Positions 51,735-60,653 of a stretch of 64,000 nt of DNA are shown one piece after another (the stretch's first letter is position 1; each line of letters opens with the position of its first letter). The notes under the pieces are model-generated. The model was not told where the DNA came from, searched no databases, and saw nothing but the letters and a program-made list of their open reading frames with translations. Source of the DNA: Flavobacterium sp. ov086 (GTDB taxonomy: Bacteria; Bacteroidota; Bacteroidia; Flavobacteriales; Flavobacteriaceae); assembly GCF_900187965.1 (NCBI RefSeq), contig NZ_FZNL01000003.1:248001-312000 (forward strand), read 5' to 3'. Made by a program: the position numbers and the translations under genes.

Positions 51735-53324
51735 ATGCCAACCGACTGTATCAGCTATCAAACTTCAGGATATTTCTCTAAGTTAATACAAGATTATTTA
51801 GATCAAAAACCAGAATTAAAGCCGCTGTACAATCATTTTCCAACTTCGGAGAACTTCGAAAAACAGATCACAGAAAAACAGGCAAACTTTGATAATGCCA
51901 ACCGAATTCCTTTGGTTGAAACCTTAAAAAAGCAATATCAAAACATTGAAATATCAGATTCGACAAAACAAAATATTGAGCTTCTGGCGCTTCCTAATAC
52001 GTTTACGATTACAACCGGACATCAATTGAACTTATTTAGTGGTCCGTTGTACTTTTTATATAAAATCATTTCCACAATTAATCTCACCAAAGAATTAAAA
52101 CTTAAATATCCAACAAATAATTTTGTTCCCATATATTGGATGGCGACAGAAGATCACGATTTTGAAGAGATTAATTATTTCAATTTTAAAGGGAAAAAAT
52201 TCCGTTGGAATAAAGAAAGCAGCGGTCCGGTCGGAAGACTTTCTACAGAAGGTTTAGAAGAATTTTTCGAAATATACTCCAAAGATTTAGGCTCAAGTAC
52301 AAATGCCAATGCTTTGAAGAAAATGTTTGAAGAAGCGTATCTAAAATACGAAAACCTTGCTGATGCAACTCGTTTTTTAGCCAATAACCTATTCGCCAAT
52401 TATGGTTTGGTGATTCTGGATGCCGATGATGCTAATTTGAAACGTGCTTTTATTCCATACATCAAAGAAGAATTAGAGGAACAAACTTCCTTTAAAGCAG
52501 TACAGGAAACCATTGCGAATTTTAAAGATTATACCGTTCAGGTAAATCCTCGCGAAATCAATTTATTTTATATTGAAGATTATTTAAGAGAAAGAATCAT
52601 TTTTGAGAAAGATAAATACTTCGTAAACAATACTAAAATTTCATTTTCGAAAGAAGAAATTCTAAAATTGTCAGGAACTAATCCTGAGAAATTTAGTCCT
52701 AATGTAATTATGCGTCCGTTATATCAGGAAATCATCCTCCCAAATTTATGCTACATTGGTGGAGGCGGAGAAATTGCCTATTGGTTAGAATTAAAATCAT
52801 TCTTTGACGCTGTAAAAATTACGTTTCCAATACTTTTGGTTCGTAATTCTGTACTTTTAAACACCGAAAAACAAGCCCAAAAAGCAGACAAACTAGGTTT
52901 AAGCTGGGCCGATTTATTTACAAAACCAGCCGATTTAATAAATGCGATCACACACAAATTATCAGCCTTTCCTATTAACTTAACACCTCAAAAAGAAACG
53001 TTGGAAAAACAATTTGAATATCTTTATGAACTGGCGCAACAAACCGATAAATCATTTACCGGAGCTGTAAAAGCACAAGAAGTAAAACAAAAGAAAGGTT
53101 TAGAAAACCTTGAAAAACGTTTATTAAAAGCACAAAAACGAAAATTGGATAACGAATTGCAACGTGTAGTAGATTTACAATGCGAATTATTTCCGAATCA
53201 GAGTTTACAGGAACGTCAAGCTAATTTTTCTGAATTTTATTTAGAAAAAGGAGAACAATTGATTCCGCTTTTAATTCAAAAACTAAAACCTTTAGAGAAT
53301 AATTTTAACATCATTACAATATAA
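51735..53324 (+). CDS. bshC: bacillithiol synthase BshC
   Basis: Putative cysteine-adding enzyme for the last step of bacillithiol synthesis (GlcN-malate plus cysteine). Landmarks: TITTGHQLNLFSGPLYFLYKIISTINL (about 95-120), VPIYWMATEDHDFEEINYFNFKGK (about 133-156), LVILDADDANLKR, VIMRPLYQEIILPNLCYIGGGGEIAYWLELK (about 330-360) and a C-terminal coiled-coil (about 420-490, KQKKGLENLEKRLLKAQKRKLDNELQR). 529 aa is normal. bshA and bshB are not in the window. Presence of BshC fits Bacteroidota or Firmicutes only, and the rest of the window decides for Bacteroidota. Confidence 0.96.
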   Translation: MPTDCISYQTSGYFSKLIQDYLDQKPELKPLYNHFPTSENFEKQITEKQANFDNANRIPLVETLKKQYQNIEISDSTKQNIELLALPNTFTITTGHQLNLFSGPLYFLYKIISTINLTKELKLKYPTNNFVPIYWMATEDHDFEEINYFNFKGKKFRWNKESSGPVGRLSTEGLEEFFEIYSKDLGSSTNANALKKMFEEAYLKYENLADATRFLANNLFANYGLVILDADDANLKRAFIPYIKEELEEQTSFKAVQETIANFKDYTVQVNPREINLFYIEDYLRERIIFEKDKYFVNNTKISFSKEEILKLSGTNPEKFSPNVIMRPLYQEIILPNLCYIGGGGEIAYWLELKSFFDAVKITFPILLVRNSVLLNTEKQAQKADKLGLSWADLFTKPADLINAITHKLSAFPINLTPQKETLEKQFEYLYELAQQTDKSFTGAVKAQEVKQKKGLENLEKRLLKAQKRKLDNELQRVVDLQCELFPNQSLQERQANFSEFYLEKGEQLIPLLIQKLKPLENNFNIITI

Positions 53325-53330
53325 AAAACA

Positions 53331-53394
53331 TTGCCACGAATTTCACAAATTCTCGCGAATAAAAATTAGTGATAATCCGTGAAATTCGTGGCAA
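53331..53394. repeat. inverted repeat, TTGCCACGAATTTCAC family
   Basis: Perfect 16-base arms TTGCCACGAATTTCAC / GTGAAATTCGTGGCAA (53331-53346, 53379-53394) just after bshC. Same family as 24802 and 30963. Confidence 0.8.
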
Positions 53395-53528
53395 AAAACA
53401 ATCCGATAAGCGGATAAAAATAAAGTAATAATCCTCAGAAATAAATAACCACCTCCTTCTGAAGTTATTGCCTCTCTAAACCAAATAGTAACTTTTAAAA
53501 ACAAAAATTAACCTATTTACCAAAATTT

Positions 53529-54800
53529 ATGACCAGAGAGCGCTTGATATCCTTGGATGTCTTTAGAGGATTAACGATTTTATTAATGACCATCGTAAAC
53601 AATCCCGGAGATTGGGGACATGTTTACGCACCCTTATTACATTCTGAATGGCATGGCTGTACGCCAACCGATTTAGTTTTTCCCTTTTTTATTTTTATTA
53701 TGGGAGTTGCAGTTCCATTAGCAATGCCAACTAAGAGTTGGGATGACACCACCTTTAACAAAATCCTCGTTCGATCTTTACGAATGTTTTGTCTTGGAAT
53801 TTTCTTTAATTTTTTTGCCAAAATTCAGCTTTTTGGACTTGACGGAATCCCACTACTTATTAGCCGTTTAATCATTACCATAGTTGTTGGTTATGCGTTA
53901 ATGGGCAATTTCAGTTCAAAAGTTAAAAACATTCTGGCTTTTTCGGTTTTGTTTATTTATCTGTTTTTAGCTTATAGTGGTATCGAAGCCTATCAAAGTG
54001 TTCGTTTGCCAGGTGTTTTACAACGAATTGGAATTGTATACTTTGTAGTTTCACTTTTGTATTTAAAAACTAGCAAAAAAACACAAATCATTACCGGAGT
54101 AATTCTTTTATTGACTTATTGGGCAATAATGACTTTAATTCCTGTTCCCGGAATTGGCGAGGCAAATTTAGAAAAAGGAACAAATTTAGCCTCTTGGTTA
54201 GACAGCGTTTTACTAAAAGGACACATGTATCGTGAAACCATTACCTGGGATCCGGAAGGAATTTTAAGCACACTTCCTTCAATTGTAAACGGAATCATTG
54301 GTTTATTAATTGGTTTAATATTGCAAAGAGAAATACCCAAAACTCAAAAAGCATCAAAAATTGCCATTGCTGGCGTTGCACTTATCATTGCAGGTTTAAT
54401 CTGGAGTATTGTTTTCCCAATAAACAAATCACTTTGGACAAGCAGTTATGTTTTATACACCACAGGATTAGCTGCAACTTGTTTAGCAATCTTGTATTAT
54501 ATAATTGATATTGCTGATTATAAAAAGGGATTTAAATTGTTTTTAATTTGGGGAGTAAATCCAATGATTGTATTTTTCTTTTCTCAGATTATTCCACAAG
54601 CCTTAGTAATGGTTCAGCTGAAAAATCCTGAAAATCCTGAAACTCAAATTAATCTTTTAAACTATTTATATCATTTCGGAATTGCACCATTCTTCAGCGA
54701 TCCAAAGATGGCATCATTAGCAGGAGCACTAGTTTATGTTGGAATCTGGTCGTTTATTTTATGGGGTTTCTATAAAAATAAGCTAATTTTCAAAGTCTAA
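53529..54800 (+). CDS. HGSNAT-like membrane acyltransferase (DUF5009/DUF1624 type)
   Basis: The 423-aa multi-pass membrane protein with about ten TM segments. The N-terminus RLISLDVFRGLTILLMTIVNNPG and PTDLVFPFFIFIMGVAVPLAM are characteristic of the bacterial relatives of heparan-alpha-glucosaminide N-acetyltransferase. The His in LLHSEWHGCTPTD is in the region of the family's active-site His. GVLQRIGIVYF and DPEGILSTLPSIVNGIIGLLIG are further matches. It may acetylate a sugar on the outer face of the inner membrane. Substrate unknown; it stands alone between repeat-rich gaps. Confidence 0.88.
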   Translation: MTRERLISLDVFRGLTILLMTIVNNPGDWGHVYAPLLHSEWHGCTPTDLVFPFFIFIMGVAVPLAMPTKSWDDTTFNKILVRSLRMFCLGIFFNFFAKIQLFGLDGIPLLISRLIITIVVGYALMGNFSSKVKNILAFSVLFIYLFLAYSGIEAYQSVRLPGVLQRIGIVYFVVSLLYLKTSKKTQIITGVILLLTYWAIMTLIPVPGIGEANLEKGTNLASWLDSVLLKGHMYRETITWDPEGILSTLPSIVNGIIGLLIGLILQREIPKTQKASKIAIAGVALIIAGLIWSIVFPINKSLWTSSYVLYTTGLAATCLAILYYIIDIADYKKGFKLFLIWGVNPMIVFFFSQIIPQALVMVQLKNPENPETQINLLNYLYHFGIAPFFSDPKMASLAGALVYVGIWSFILWGFYKNKLIFKV

Positions 54801-54845
54801 AACATCTTTTTTCATCATATAAATGATATAAGTTCTTATAAGCAG

Positions 54846-54865
54846 AGACGCACAACAGTGCGTCT
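54846..54865 (+). repeat. short hairpin, AGACGCAC family, possible terminator
   Basis: Arms AGACGCAC / GTGCGTCT around AACA, followed by TTCTCTTTTT. Same family as 1502 and 22883, here with a T-rich tail that could terminate the upstream gene. Confidence 0.65.
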
Positions 54866-55007
54866 TTCTCTTTTTATACATTAACCATTTACTAAAATAA
54901 ACTTAAATCACTTATATGGTGAAAGTATTTTACAATTTTCTTTGCCAAAATATCATTTCACACTGTTTAAATTATGAATTTATTAAAATCAATTCATAAA
55001 AAAAGTA

Positions 55008-55015
55008 TACTTTTG
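55008..55015 (+). promoter_or_regulatory. candidate -7 box of ndk
   Basis: TACTTTTG fits TAnnTTTG and lies 25 bases before the ndk start codon. A convincing -33 was not found. Confidence 0.5.
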
Positions 55016-55040
55016 CACAAAATTAAAAATAAGCAATAAA

Positions 55041-55460
55041 ATGGCAACAAATAGAACTTTTACAATGATTAAGCCAGATGCAGTTCAAAACGGACACATC
55101 GGTAATATCTTAGCAATGATTACTAATGGAGGTTTCAAAATCGTTTCATTAAAATTAACTCAACTAACTGTAGCTGATGCAAAAGCATTTTATGCAGTTC
55201 ACGCAGAAAGACCTTTCTACGGAGAATTAGTTGAATTCATGTCTCGTGGACCAATTGTTGCTGCAATTTTAGAAAAAGACAACGCAGTAGAAGATTTCAG
55301 AACTTTAATTGGAGCTACAAATCCAGCTGAAGCTGCTGAAGGAACTATTCGTAAAGCATATGCAACTTCTATTGGAGAAAATGCAGTTCACGGTTCTGAT
55401 AGTGATGAAAATGCAGCTATCGAAAGTGCATTTCATTTTGCAGGAAGAGAGCAATTCTAA
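55041..55460 (+). CDS. ndk: nucleoside diphosphate kinase
   Basis: Cytoplasmic enzyme that transfers phosphate from ATP to nucleoside diphosphates. The 139-aa protein is full length: [14 protein letters not shown] at the N-terminus (K11), [33 protein letters not shown] and the active-site His in [12 protein letters not shown] (H117). Monocistronic, with a strong shared terminator behind it. Confidence 0.98.
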   Translation: MATNRTFTMIKPDAVQNGHIGNILAMITNGGFKIVSLKLTQLTVADAKAFYAVHAERPFYGELVEFMSRGPIVAAILEKDNAVEDFRTLIGATNPAEAAEGTIRKAYATSIGENAVHGSDSDENAAIESAFHFAGREQF

Positions 55461-55481
55461 TTTAAATTTAGAGTCAAATAA

Positions 55482-55510
55482 AAAACCCCACTTCAATGAA
55501 GTGGGGTTTT
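55482..55510. terminator. bidirectional-looking terminator behind ndk
   Basis: Perfect 13-bp stem AAAACCCCACTTC / GAAGTGGGGTTTT with a 3-base loop, T run after it on the plus strand and A run before it. Serves ndk and the convergent gene at 55529-56248. Confidence 0.93.
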
Positions 55511-55528
55511 CTTTTTTATATGTAATCA

Positions 55529-56248
55529 TTAAAGATTACCAGCTGTCTTTTTAACAATTTTAGCAACTTTTTCATCTAAATCTTTCAAAAGCTCATCTAA
55601 AGCACTTTCGCACATAGGCAATACTTTTTCTGGAGTTAAAACAGGAATTCCACCTACAATAGCACCCGTTTTTTTTGAGTTAGCTCCTTCGCTAAAAGCA
55701 AATACTTTTTTACCTGTTTTATCATATAAAGCAATTCTTGCATTAGCTCTCATTTTAACTGTTCCGGTACCTGCAACAGCAAATCCTTTTTGCAAAGCAA
55801 AATGAATTTCCGTAAATAAAACACCATCAGCAACTTCTTTAAAAATAGTAGCAGTTCCTACTTCATTAGCTTCACCATTCGTTCCCTCATAAATATACTT
55901 ATATCCAGGGTAATTAATTATAGTTTTCCCTGCATTACCTTCTCTGGCAAATTTAGGAGAAAAGTCAATATATTCCTGCTTTTGAGTCACTTCACTTTCT
56001 GGAACTAAATCAAACGGAAATTGTTTTGAATATTCATTAAAAAAAGCATTATGATATTTCTCTAAAATAGGAGACAAATTAAAGTCAGGGTTACTTCCTA
56101 AATCTGCTATTGCAGCCACAGCACTTAAGCCTAAATCAGAAAGATCGATTGTTTTATCTGTGTAAAAAGCAACAACTGCAACTTTTTTCTTTTGTGAATA
56201 GCCGTTTAAAGCAAATAAAACGGTTAAAATAAGTAATACTTTTTTCAT
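55529..56248 (-). CDS. uncharacterized secreted protein
   Basis: Not recognised. The 239-aa product has a signal peptide (MKKVLLILTVLFALNGYSQ) followed at once by KKKVAVVAFYTDKTIDL, which resembles the start of periplasmic CsgG/curli-type or stress-response lipid-binding folds (a first beta strand VAVVAF). Later features are VGTATIFKEVADGVLFTEIHFALQKG, RANARIALYDKTGKKVFAFSEGANS and a helical lysine-rich C-terminus. No lipobox. It sits convergent to ndk and shares its terminator. Function unknown. Confidence 0.7.
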   Translation of the reverse strand: MKKVLLILTVLFALNGYSQKKKVAVVAFYTDKTIDLSDLGLSAVAAIADLGSNPDFNLSPILEKYHNAFFNEYSKQFPFDLVPESEVTQKQEYIDFSPKFAREGNAGKTIINYPGYKYIYEGTNGEANEVGTATIFKEVADGVLFTEIHFALQKGFAVAGTGTVKMRANARIALYDKTGKKVFAFSEGANSKKTGAIVGGIPVLTPEKVLPMCESALDELLKDLDEKVAKIVKKTAGNL

Positions 56249-56332
56249 TCTTTTAGAATTGTTTTTATTGGTTAATTTTTATTTAAACAAGTATTTATTT
56301 ATTAAAAAAATACTTACTGCTCAAATGTATTA

Positions 56333-56362
56333 TAAAAAAAACACTTCTAAAACAGAAGTGTT
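56333..56362 (-). terminator. terminator of the DUF721 gene
   Basis: Perfect 9-bp stem AACACTTCT / AGAAGTGTT (56340-56348, 56354-56362), with TTTTTTT following it on the minus strand, about 58 bases after the DUF721 stop codon. Confidence 0.8.
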
Positions 56363-56419
56363 AACTTTATTTTTTCAACATTATAATCTAATAATTGAGC
56401 GCCTTTAAAAGCAAAAAGA

Positions 56420-56716
56420 TTATCGCAAAATCACATCCTTAACGACCTCGCGCCCCAATTCCTCATTAATCATTTTTACGATTTTAGACTTTCCATGACT
56501 TAATTCTTCTCTCAAAACTGCCGATCCAAGTTCAACATACAATGTACTTCCCTTTAAAACAACGTTTTTAGTATACGTATTCACACCATTCCCCATCAAT
56601 TGTCTCCACGCTTCCTTTACGTCAATCTGATCCATTCCCGGACCTAATTTATTTACCTGGATAATCTGTTGCAAAACAGCCCCAATCGTACTCTGATTAT
56701 TTAGTCTTTTTGCCAT
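56420..56716 (-). CDS. DUF721 (DciA-like) protein
   Basis: A 98-aa protein with the DUF721 pattern: LQQIIQVNKLGPGMDQIDVKEAWRQLMGNGVNTYTKNVVLKGSTLYVELGSAVLREELSHGKSKIVKMINEELG. Related DciA proteins load the replicative helicase in many bacteria lacking DnaC; this short Bacteroidota form lacks the long DciA tail, so the role is likely nucleic-acid-related but unproven. Its start overlaps the end of the upstream lipoprotein gene by 20 bases, implying co-translation. Confidence 0.88.
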   Translation of the reverse strand: MAKRLNNQSTIGAVLQQIIQVNKLGPGMDQIDVKEAWRQLMGNGVNTYTKNVVLKGSTLYVELGSAVLREELSHGKSKIVKMINEELGREVVKDVILR

Positions 56717-57137
56717 CGTTTAATAAATTTATTGGTTCTGCTTTTTTATAATGATATTCTTTTTTCTGCTGATTTTTCAACACCAACTCCTTATCCGAAA
56801 TCGAAATCAATTCTTCACTCCATTTTGCGTAATCCGTTTTATAATCCAGAAACACCTGATCATCCTTAAATCGAACCGAAACATTTTCAAAAGAATCACT
56901 TGTCAAAAAAGTTCCGTCAAACTGCGGCATCACTTTCTTTCGAATTCCTTTATTGTTTTTAATATCAAAATAATCAAAACTTTCATTCATCCCGTAATCC
57001 TTCTGTTCACCCTTATCAAAAACCACCTTTTCAATTTCCCAATAACCATTTAATTTAGCGATATCCGTTGGTTTAATTTCCTGTTTGCACCCTACAAAAA
57101 AGAGCGACAAAACCAAAATCATAAAAGTGTTTTTCAT
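56697..57137 (-). CDS. small lipocalin-like lipoprotein
   Basis: The 146-aa lipoprotein has lipobox FVGC (Cys17). The mature part, IAKLNGYWEIEKVVFDKGEQKDYGM followed by alternating strands (FDYFDIKN, TFLTSDSFENVSVRFKDDQVFLDY, ELISISDKELVLKN), has the LxGxWxI start and beta-barrel spacing seen in bacterial lipocalin-like domains. Ligand unknown. Encoded just upstream of DUF721 with a 20-base overlap. Confidence 0.75.
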   Translation of the reverse strand: MKNTFMILVLSLFFVGCKQEIKPTDIAKLNGYWEIEKVVFDKGEQKDYGMNESFDYFDIKNNKGIRKKVMPQFDGTFLTSDSFENVSVRFKDDQVFLDYKTDYAKWSEELISISDKELVLKNQQKKEYHYKKAEPINLLNDGKKTK

Positions 57138-57190
57138 AGTTTATTATATTAAAATTCAATTGCTTCCCTCTTAGCTAAACCAAAGAATCA

Positions 57191-57273
57191 GGAGCTATTT
57201 CCTGCTGTCCGCTATATCTTTTATGGTGAACCCCACCATAAAAGGATGCCGCTTCCATCAGGGCTAAGGCACC
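57191..57273 (+). repeat. structured intergenic element, branched type (copy 2)
   Basis: Starts GGAGCTATTTCCTGCT and ends CCATCAGGGCTAAGG. Inside, ATCTTTTATGGT pairs with ACCATAAAAGGAT around GAACCCC. Compared with the copy at 21473-21563 the inner GAAGCTTC hairpin is missing while the outer strands and the ATCTTTT / AAAAGGAT core are kept, as expected for a conserved RNA-like structure. Confidence 0.65.
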
Positions 57274-57400
57274 AGATTCTAAAAGAGATTTTGCGAACTA
57301 CAAAGTTAAACTTATAAAGATGAAAAGAAATAAAAATTCACGAAACCCATTAAACTATTTTGCCTATTTTTAGTCCAACTCCAAACCAAAACCAAAAAAC

Positions 57401-58465
57401 ATGACTAAAACTTTTTGTATAATCCTGACAATCTTAGCATTTGCAGGATGCAGTTCAGACCCAACCGAACAAGCACCTACTCCAACTGACACTATGTATT
57501 TTCCTCCGTTAACAGGAAATACTTGGGAAACAAAATCCATAACAGATCTCAAATGGAATCAAACAGCAGTTCAGCCGCTTTTAGATTATTTAGAACTTAA
57601 AAATTCTAAATCTTTCATCATTTTAATCAATGGCCGAATTGTAATCGAGAAATATTTCAACAATCATTCCGCAACCACAAACTGGTATTGGGCAAGCGCA
57701 GGAAAAACCCTGACATCAACCATGACCGGAATTGCACAACAGGAAAACCTAATAAACATCAATAATAAAGTTTCACAATACATTGGTACAGGATGGACAA
57801 GTGAAACTCTTGCACAAGAAAACCTTATTACTTGCAAAAACTTACTCACAATGACATCAGGACTTGATGACAGCACAGACGATGTTGATCCTGCAAGCCT
57901 AATCTATAAAGCCGAAGCGGGAAAACGCTGGGCATACCACAATGTTTACGTAAAATTGCAAGATGTAATCGCAAAAGCAAGCGGACAAACCTGGCAAAAC
58001 TATTTCAATACCAAATTAAGAGACAAAATTGGAATGGACGGCACTTGGGTACAACTTGGCGTCAATAGCGTTTATACCAGTACCTCAAGAAGTATGGCAC
58101 GCTTTGGACTTTTAATGCTAAACAAAGGTAAGTGGAATAACAACCAAATCCTAAACGAAACTTACTTCAATGAAGCAACAACTACTTCTCAAAACATTAA
58201 TTTAGGATATGGCTATTTATGGTGGTTAAACGGAAAAACATCCTATCATTTACCACAATCACAACTTACCTTCGCTGGCAGCGTAATTCCAACAGCACCA
58301 AATGATATGTACATGGCACTCGGTAAAAATGACCAGAAAATATATGTTGTTCCCAGCAAAAATATGGTCATTATTAGAATGGGAGATGCTGCAGACGATG
58401 TTAATCTGGCCTTATCCGACTTTGATAAAACACTTTGGACAAAAATTAACGCTTTGTATCAATAA
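57401..58465 (+). CDS. class C beta-lactamase-family serine hydrolase, lipoprotein
   Basis: The 354-aa lipoprotein (lipobox FAGC, Cys17) has the serine hydrolase catalytic motifs: S99-x-x-K102 in WASAGKTL and Y179-H-N181 in WAYHNVY, with GYGYLWWLNG and FAGSVIPTAPNDMYMALGKNDQKIYVVPSKNMVIIRMG further on. The third motif is not a classic KTG. Such proteins are D-aminopeptidases, esterases or peptidoglycan-modifying enzymes more often than true beta-lactamases. It lies alone between a structured repeat and a strong terminator. Substrate unknown. Confidence 0.87.
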   Translation: MTKTFCIILTILAFAGCSSDPTEQAPTPTDTMYFPPLTGNTWETKSITDLKWNQTAVQPLLDYLELKNSKSFIILINGRIVIEKYFNNHSATTNWYWASAGKTLTSTMTGIAQQENLININNKVSQYIGTGWTSETLAQENLITCKNLLTMTSGLDDSTDDVDPASLIYKAEAGKRWAYHNVYVKLQDVIAKASGQTWQNYFNTKLRDKIGMDGTWVQLGVNSVYTSTSRSMARFGLLMLNKGKWNNNQILNETYFNEATTTSQNINLGYGYLWWLNGKTSYHLPQSQLTFAGSVIPTAPNDMYMALGKNDQKIYVVPSKNMVIIRMGDAADDVNLALSDFDKTLWTKINALYQ

Positions 58466-58505
58466 TATTTAATTAAAGTCTTTTTTTTTACTACTGCATG
58501 TAATG

Positions 58506-58541
58506 AACGCAATAAAGAAATACACTATTCTTTATTGCGTT
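58506..58541 (+). terminator. intrinsic terminator of the serine hydrolase gene
   Basis: Perfect 14-bp stem AACGCAATAAAGAA / TTCTTTATTGCGTT followed by TTTT. Confidence 0.92.
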
Positions 58542-58829
58542 TTTATTTAATAGATCCTTCTAAAAGCAAACAACATTTTATTACTTGCCATAAGTTATAC
58601 AAACGAAAACCCTATCCCAATATTTTTATAACTTCTTATGGCTCAAAAAAGCAAAAAAAATAGAGACTTTTACACCCAAATTTATTCTAAAAGCAATTGT
58701 ATCTATTCCGTAAATTAAAAATAATTTACGTGTTGTAATATTATTCTTTTTCAGGCCTCTTAGAAAACACACACCTTTCTAGTGAGACATAAGAAAACGT
58801 TCAATTAAAAAAGCAACCTACTATCAATC
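58542..58829. other. AT-rich spacer before a lipoprotein gene
   Basis: With the terminator, the gap 58466-58829 is 364 bases. I see no gene in it. A weak dyad CTCTTAGAAA...TTTCTAGTGAG lies near 58757-58785 and may be regulatory. Confidence 0.4.
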
Positions 58830-59345
58830 ATGAAAAAAGCACTATCTGTTCTTGCTATTATATTAGTATTAATATCATGCACCAAAAAAAGCAATACTAA
58901 TCAGATAGCTATGACTCCCCAAATAGACTATCAACAAGTCGAAAAAAAAGACACTATAAATATAGCAGCTGATTCAACAAAAAATAGTTTTATAAAAACT
59001 CACAATATAAAAGGATCCCCAGTCAAAATTATCTCAGCAAGGCTATTTAAATCTCAATATTCAGATCACAAAGACATTGAATTAGTTTACAAAAATGTAA
59101 CCTTAAAAAACATTAAAGCCATTCGATTTGAGTGGTATTGCGAAAATGCTTTTGACAAACCTGCAAGTGGAAGAAACTTTTTTATGAAAGGAAAAAGTGA
59201 TGGTTTTAGCAGTACTTTACTAAGACCTAAAGAAAGAAAATCTCAAGTATGGGAGGATTTTTCAACTGATGCTAATACAATTATATCAGCAAGAGCATAT
59301 TATGTTGTTTTTTCAGACGGAACAAAATGGAAATTAAAAAAATAA
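58830..59345 (+). CDS. uncharacterized lipoprotein
   Basis: Not recognised. The 171-aa product has a lipobox LISC (Cys17), a low-complexity linker with many Asn/Thr/Lys, and a beta-rich C-terminal part (about 65-170): GSPVKIISARLFKSQYSDHKDIELVYKNVTLKNIKAIRFEWYC, then KGKSDGFSSTLLRPKERKSQVWEDFS and ARAYYVVFSDGTKWKLKK. The layout, with 'K(N)V(S)...I.AI.F.W' strands, resembles small Ig-like FxLYD-type domains that hold uncharacterized lipoproteins on the membrane. No partner gene is evident. Confidence 0.75.
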   Translation: MKKALSVLAIILVLISCTKKSNTNQIAMTPQIDYQQVEKKDTINIAADSTKNSFIKTHNIKGSPVKIISARLFKSQYSDHKDIELVYKNVTLKNIKAIRFEWYCENAFDKPASGRNFFMKGKSDGFSSTLLRPKERKSQVWEDFSTDANTIISARAYYVVFSDGTKWKLKK

Positions 59346-59384
59346 TTTCCACAACTAAAAATTCCATTTTAAAATAAAGAGATA

Positions 59385-59561
59385 TTATTTTCTACGTAAT
59401 CTTTTTAGCATTCCCATAAAAAAGAAAACCAATCCCAGAATCAACATAATATAATAAAAAGGCAAACTTTTATCTTTTAATACATTTGCCATAACAAAAC
59501 ATATAACGCTTGCGAAATAAAAACTAACAGGCGTTATATTTTTTAAAGAAGAAAAACTCAT
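59385..59561 (-). CDS. 58-aa small membrane protein upstream of... ftsY's downstream side
   Basis: A short frame encodes 58 aa starting MSFSSLKNITPVSFYFASVI, with two hydrophobic segments (about 12-28 and 34-51) joined by the short polar turn LKDKSLPF, and a basic end KRLRRK. Start ATG at 59561, stop TAA at 59385. It lies 19 bases after the ftsY stop codon on the same strand, so it is probably cotranscribed with ftsY. The hydrophobic profile and positive-inside end argue that it is real. Function unknown; conservation next to ftsY would settle whether it is a gene. Confidence 0.65.
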   Translation of the reverse strand: MSFSSLKNITPVSFYFASVICFVMANVLKDKSLPFYYIMLILGLVFFFMGMLKRLRRK

Positions 59562-59580
59562 CGAAATTATCTAAAAAAGA

Positions 59581-60534
59581 TTATTTAAAAAAACTATCTA
59601 CAAATTCATACTTATTAAAAACCTGCAAATCTTCAATTCCCTCGCCAATTCCAATATACTTTACAGGAATCTGAAATTGATCAGAAATACCAATTACAAC
59701 ACCACCTTTTGCAGTTCCGTCTAATTTAGTTACAGCAAGAGAAGTCACTTCGGTTGCAGCAGTAAATTGTTTCGCTTGTTCAAAAGCATTTTGTCCAGTA
59801 GAACCATCCAAAACCAAAAGCACATCATGTGGAGCATCAGCAACGACTTTTTGCATCACACGTTTTACTTTCGTAAGTTCGTTCATCAAATTGATCTTAT
59901 TATGCAAACGTCCCGCAGTATCAATGATAACAACATCAGCATTTTGAGCAACCGCAGATTGCAGCGTATCAAACGCAACAGAAGCAGGATCACTACCCAT
60001 ATTTTGTCTTACAATTGGCACACCTACACGATCTGCCCAAACCTGCAATTGATCAATAGCAGCAGCACGAAAAGTATCTGCAGCTCCTAAAACCACATTA
60101 TAACCCGCTTTCTTAAATTGATAAGCCAGCTTACCAATCGTCGTTGTTTTACCAACTCCATTAACACCAACCACCATTAAAACGTATGGCTTTTTATCTT
60201 TCGGAATTTCAAATTCTGTAGCTTCGCCAGTATTAGTCTCAGACAATAAAGCTCCAATTTCTTCACGTAGAATTTGATTCAATTCTTCTGTTCCTAAATA
60301 TTTATCTTCAGCAACGCGTTTTTCGATTCTTGAGATTATTTTCAAAGTTGTATCAACACCAACATCTGACGCAACCAGAATTTCTTCCAGATCATCCAGA
60401 ACATCGTCATCGACTTTAGATTTTCCGGCAACGGCTTTACTTAACTTTGAGAAAAAAGTAGTTTTTGATTTTTCAAGTCCTTTATCCAAGGTCTCTTTTT
60501 TATCAGTAGAGAATAATTTTTTAAAAAAACTCAT
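59581..60534 (-). CDS. ftsY: signal recognition particle receptor FtsY
   Basis: The 317-aa GTPase that docks SRP-ribosome complexes at the inner membrane. The short N-terminal part (MSFFKKLFSTDKKETLDKG) is basic, without the long acidic A domain of enterobacteria, as usual in Bacteroidota. The N domain helix bundle (about 20-105) is followed by the G domain: GVNGVGKTTTIGKLAYQ (P-loop, about 123-139), AADTFRAAAIDQL, DTAGRLHNK, TKLDGTAKGG and GIGEGIEDLQVF. Full length. Preceded by DUF4295 and ribosomal protein genes. Confidence 0.97.
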   Translation of the reverse strand: MSFFKKLFSTDKKETLDKGLEKSKTTFFSKLSKAVAGKSKVDDDVLDDLEEILVASDVGVDTTLKIISRIEKRVAEDKYLGTEELNQILREEIGALLSETNTGEATEFEIPKDKKPYVLMVVGVNGVGKTTTIGKLAYQFKKAGYNVVLGAADTFRAAAIDQLQVWADRVGVPIVRQNMGSDPASVAFDTLQSAVAQNADVVIIDTAGRLHNKINLMNELTKVKRVMQKVVADAPHDVLLVLDGSTGQNAFEQAKQFTAATEVTSLAVTKLDGTAKGGVVIGISDQFQIPVKYIGIGEGIEDLQVFNKYEFVDSFFK

Positions 60535-60653
60535 TTTTTATAGATTGTTAGTTTTTTAGATTATTCGATTTTACGATCCAAATAATCCTTAATATTTAAA
60601 GAAAACAAAAATTACATATGTTTCTTTAAATTTTAGACAAATATAAAAAATAA

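Noticed and set aside
57401..58465. true AmpC-type beta-lactamase
   Set aside because: SxxK and YxN are present, but there is no KTG motif and the protein is a lipoprotein; a peptidase or esterase role is at least as likely.
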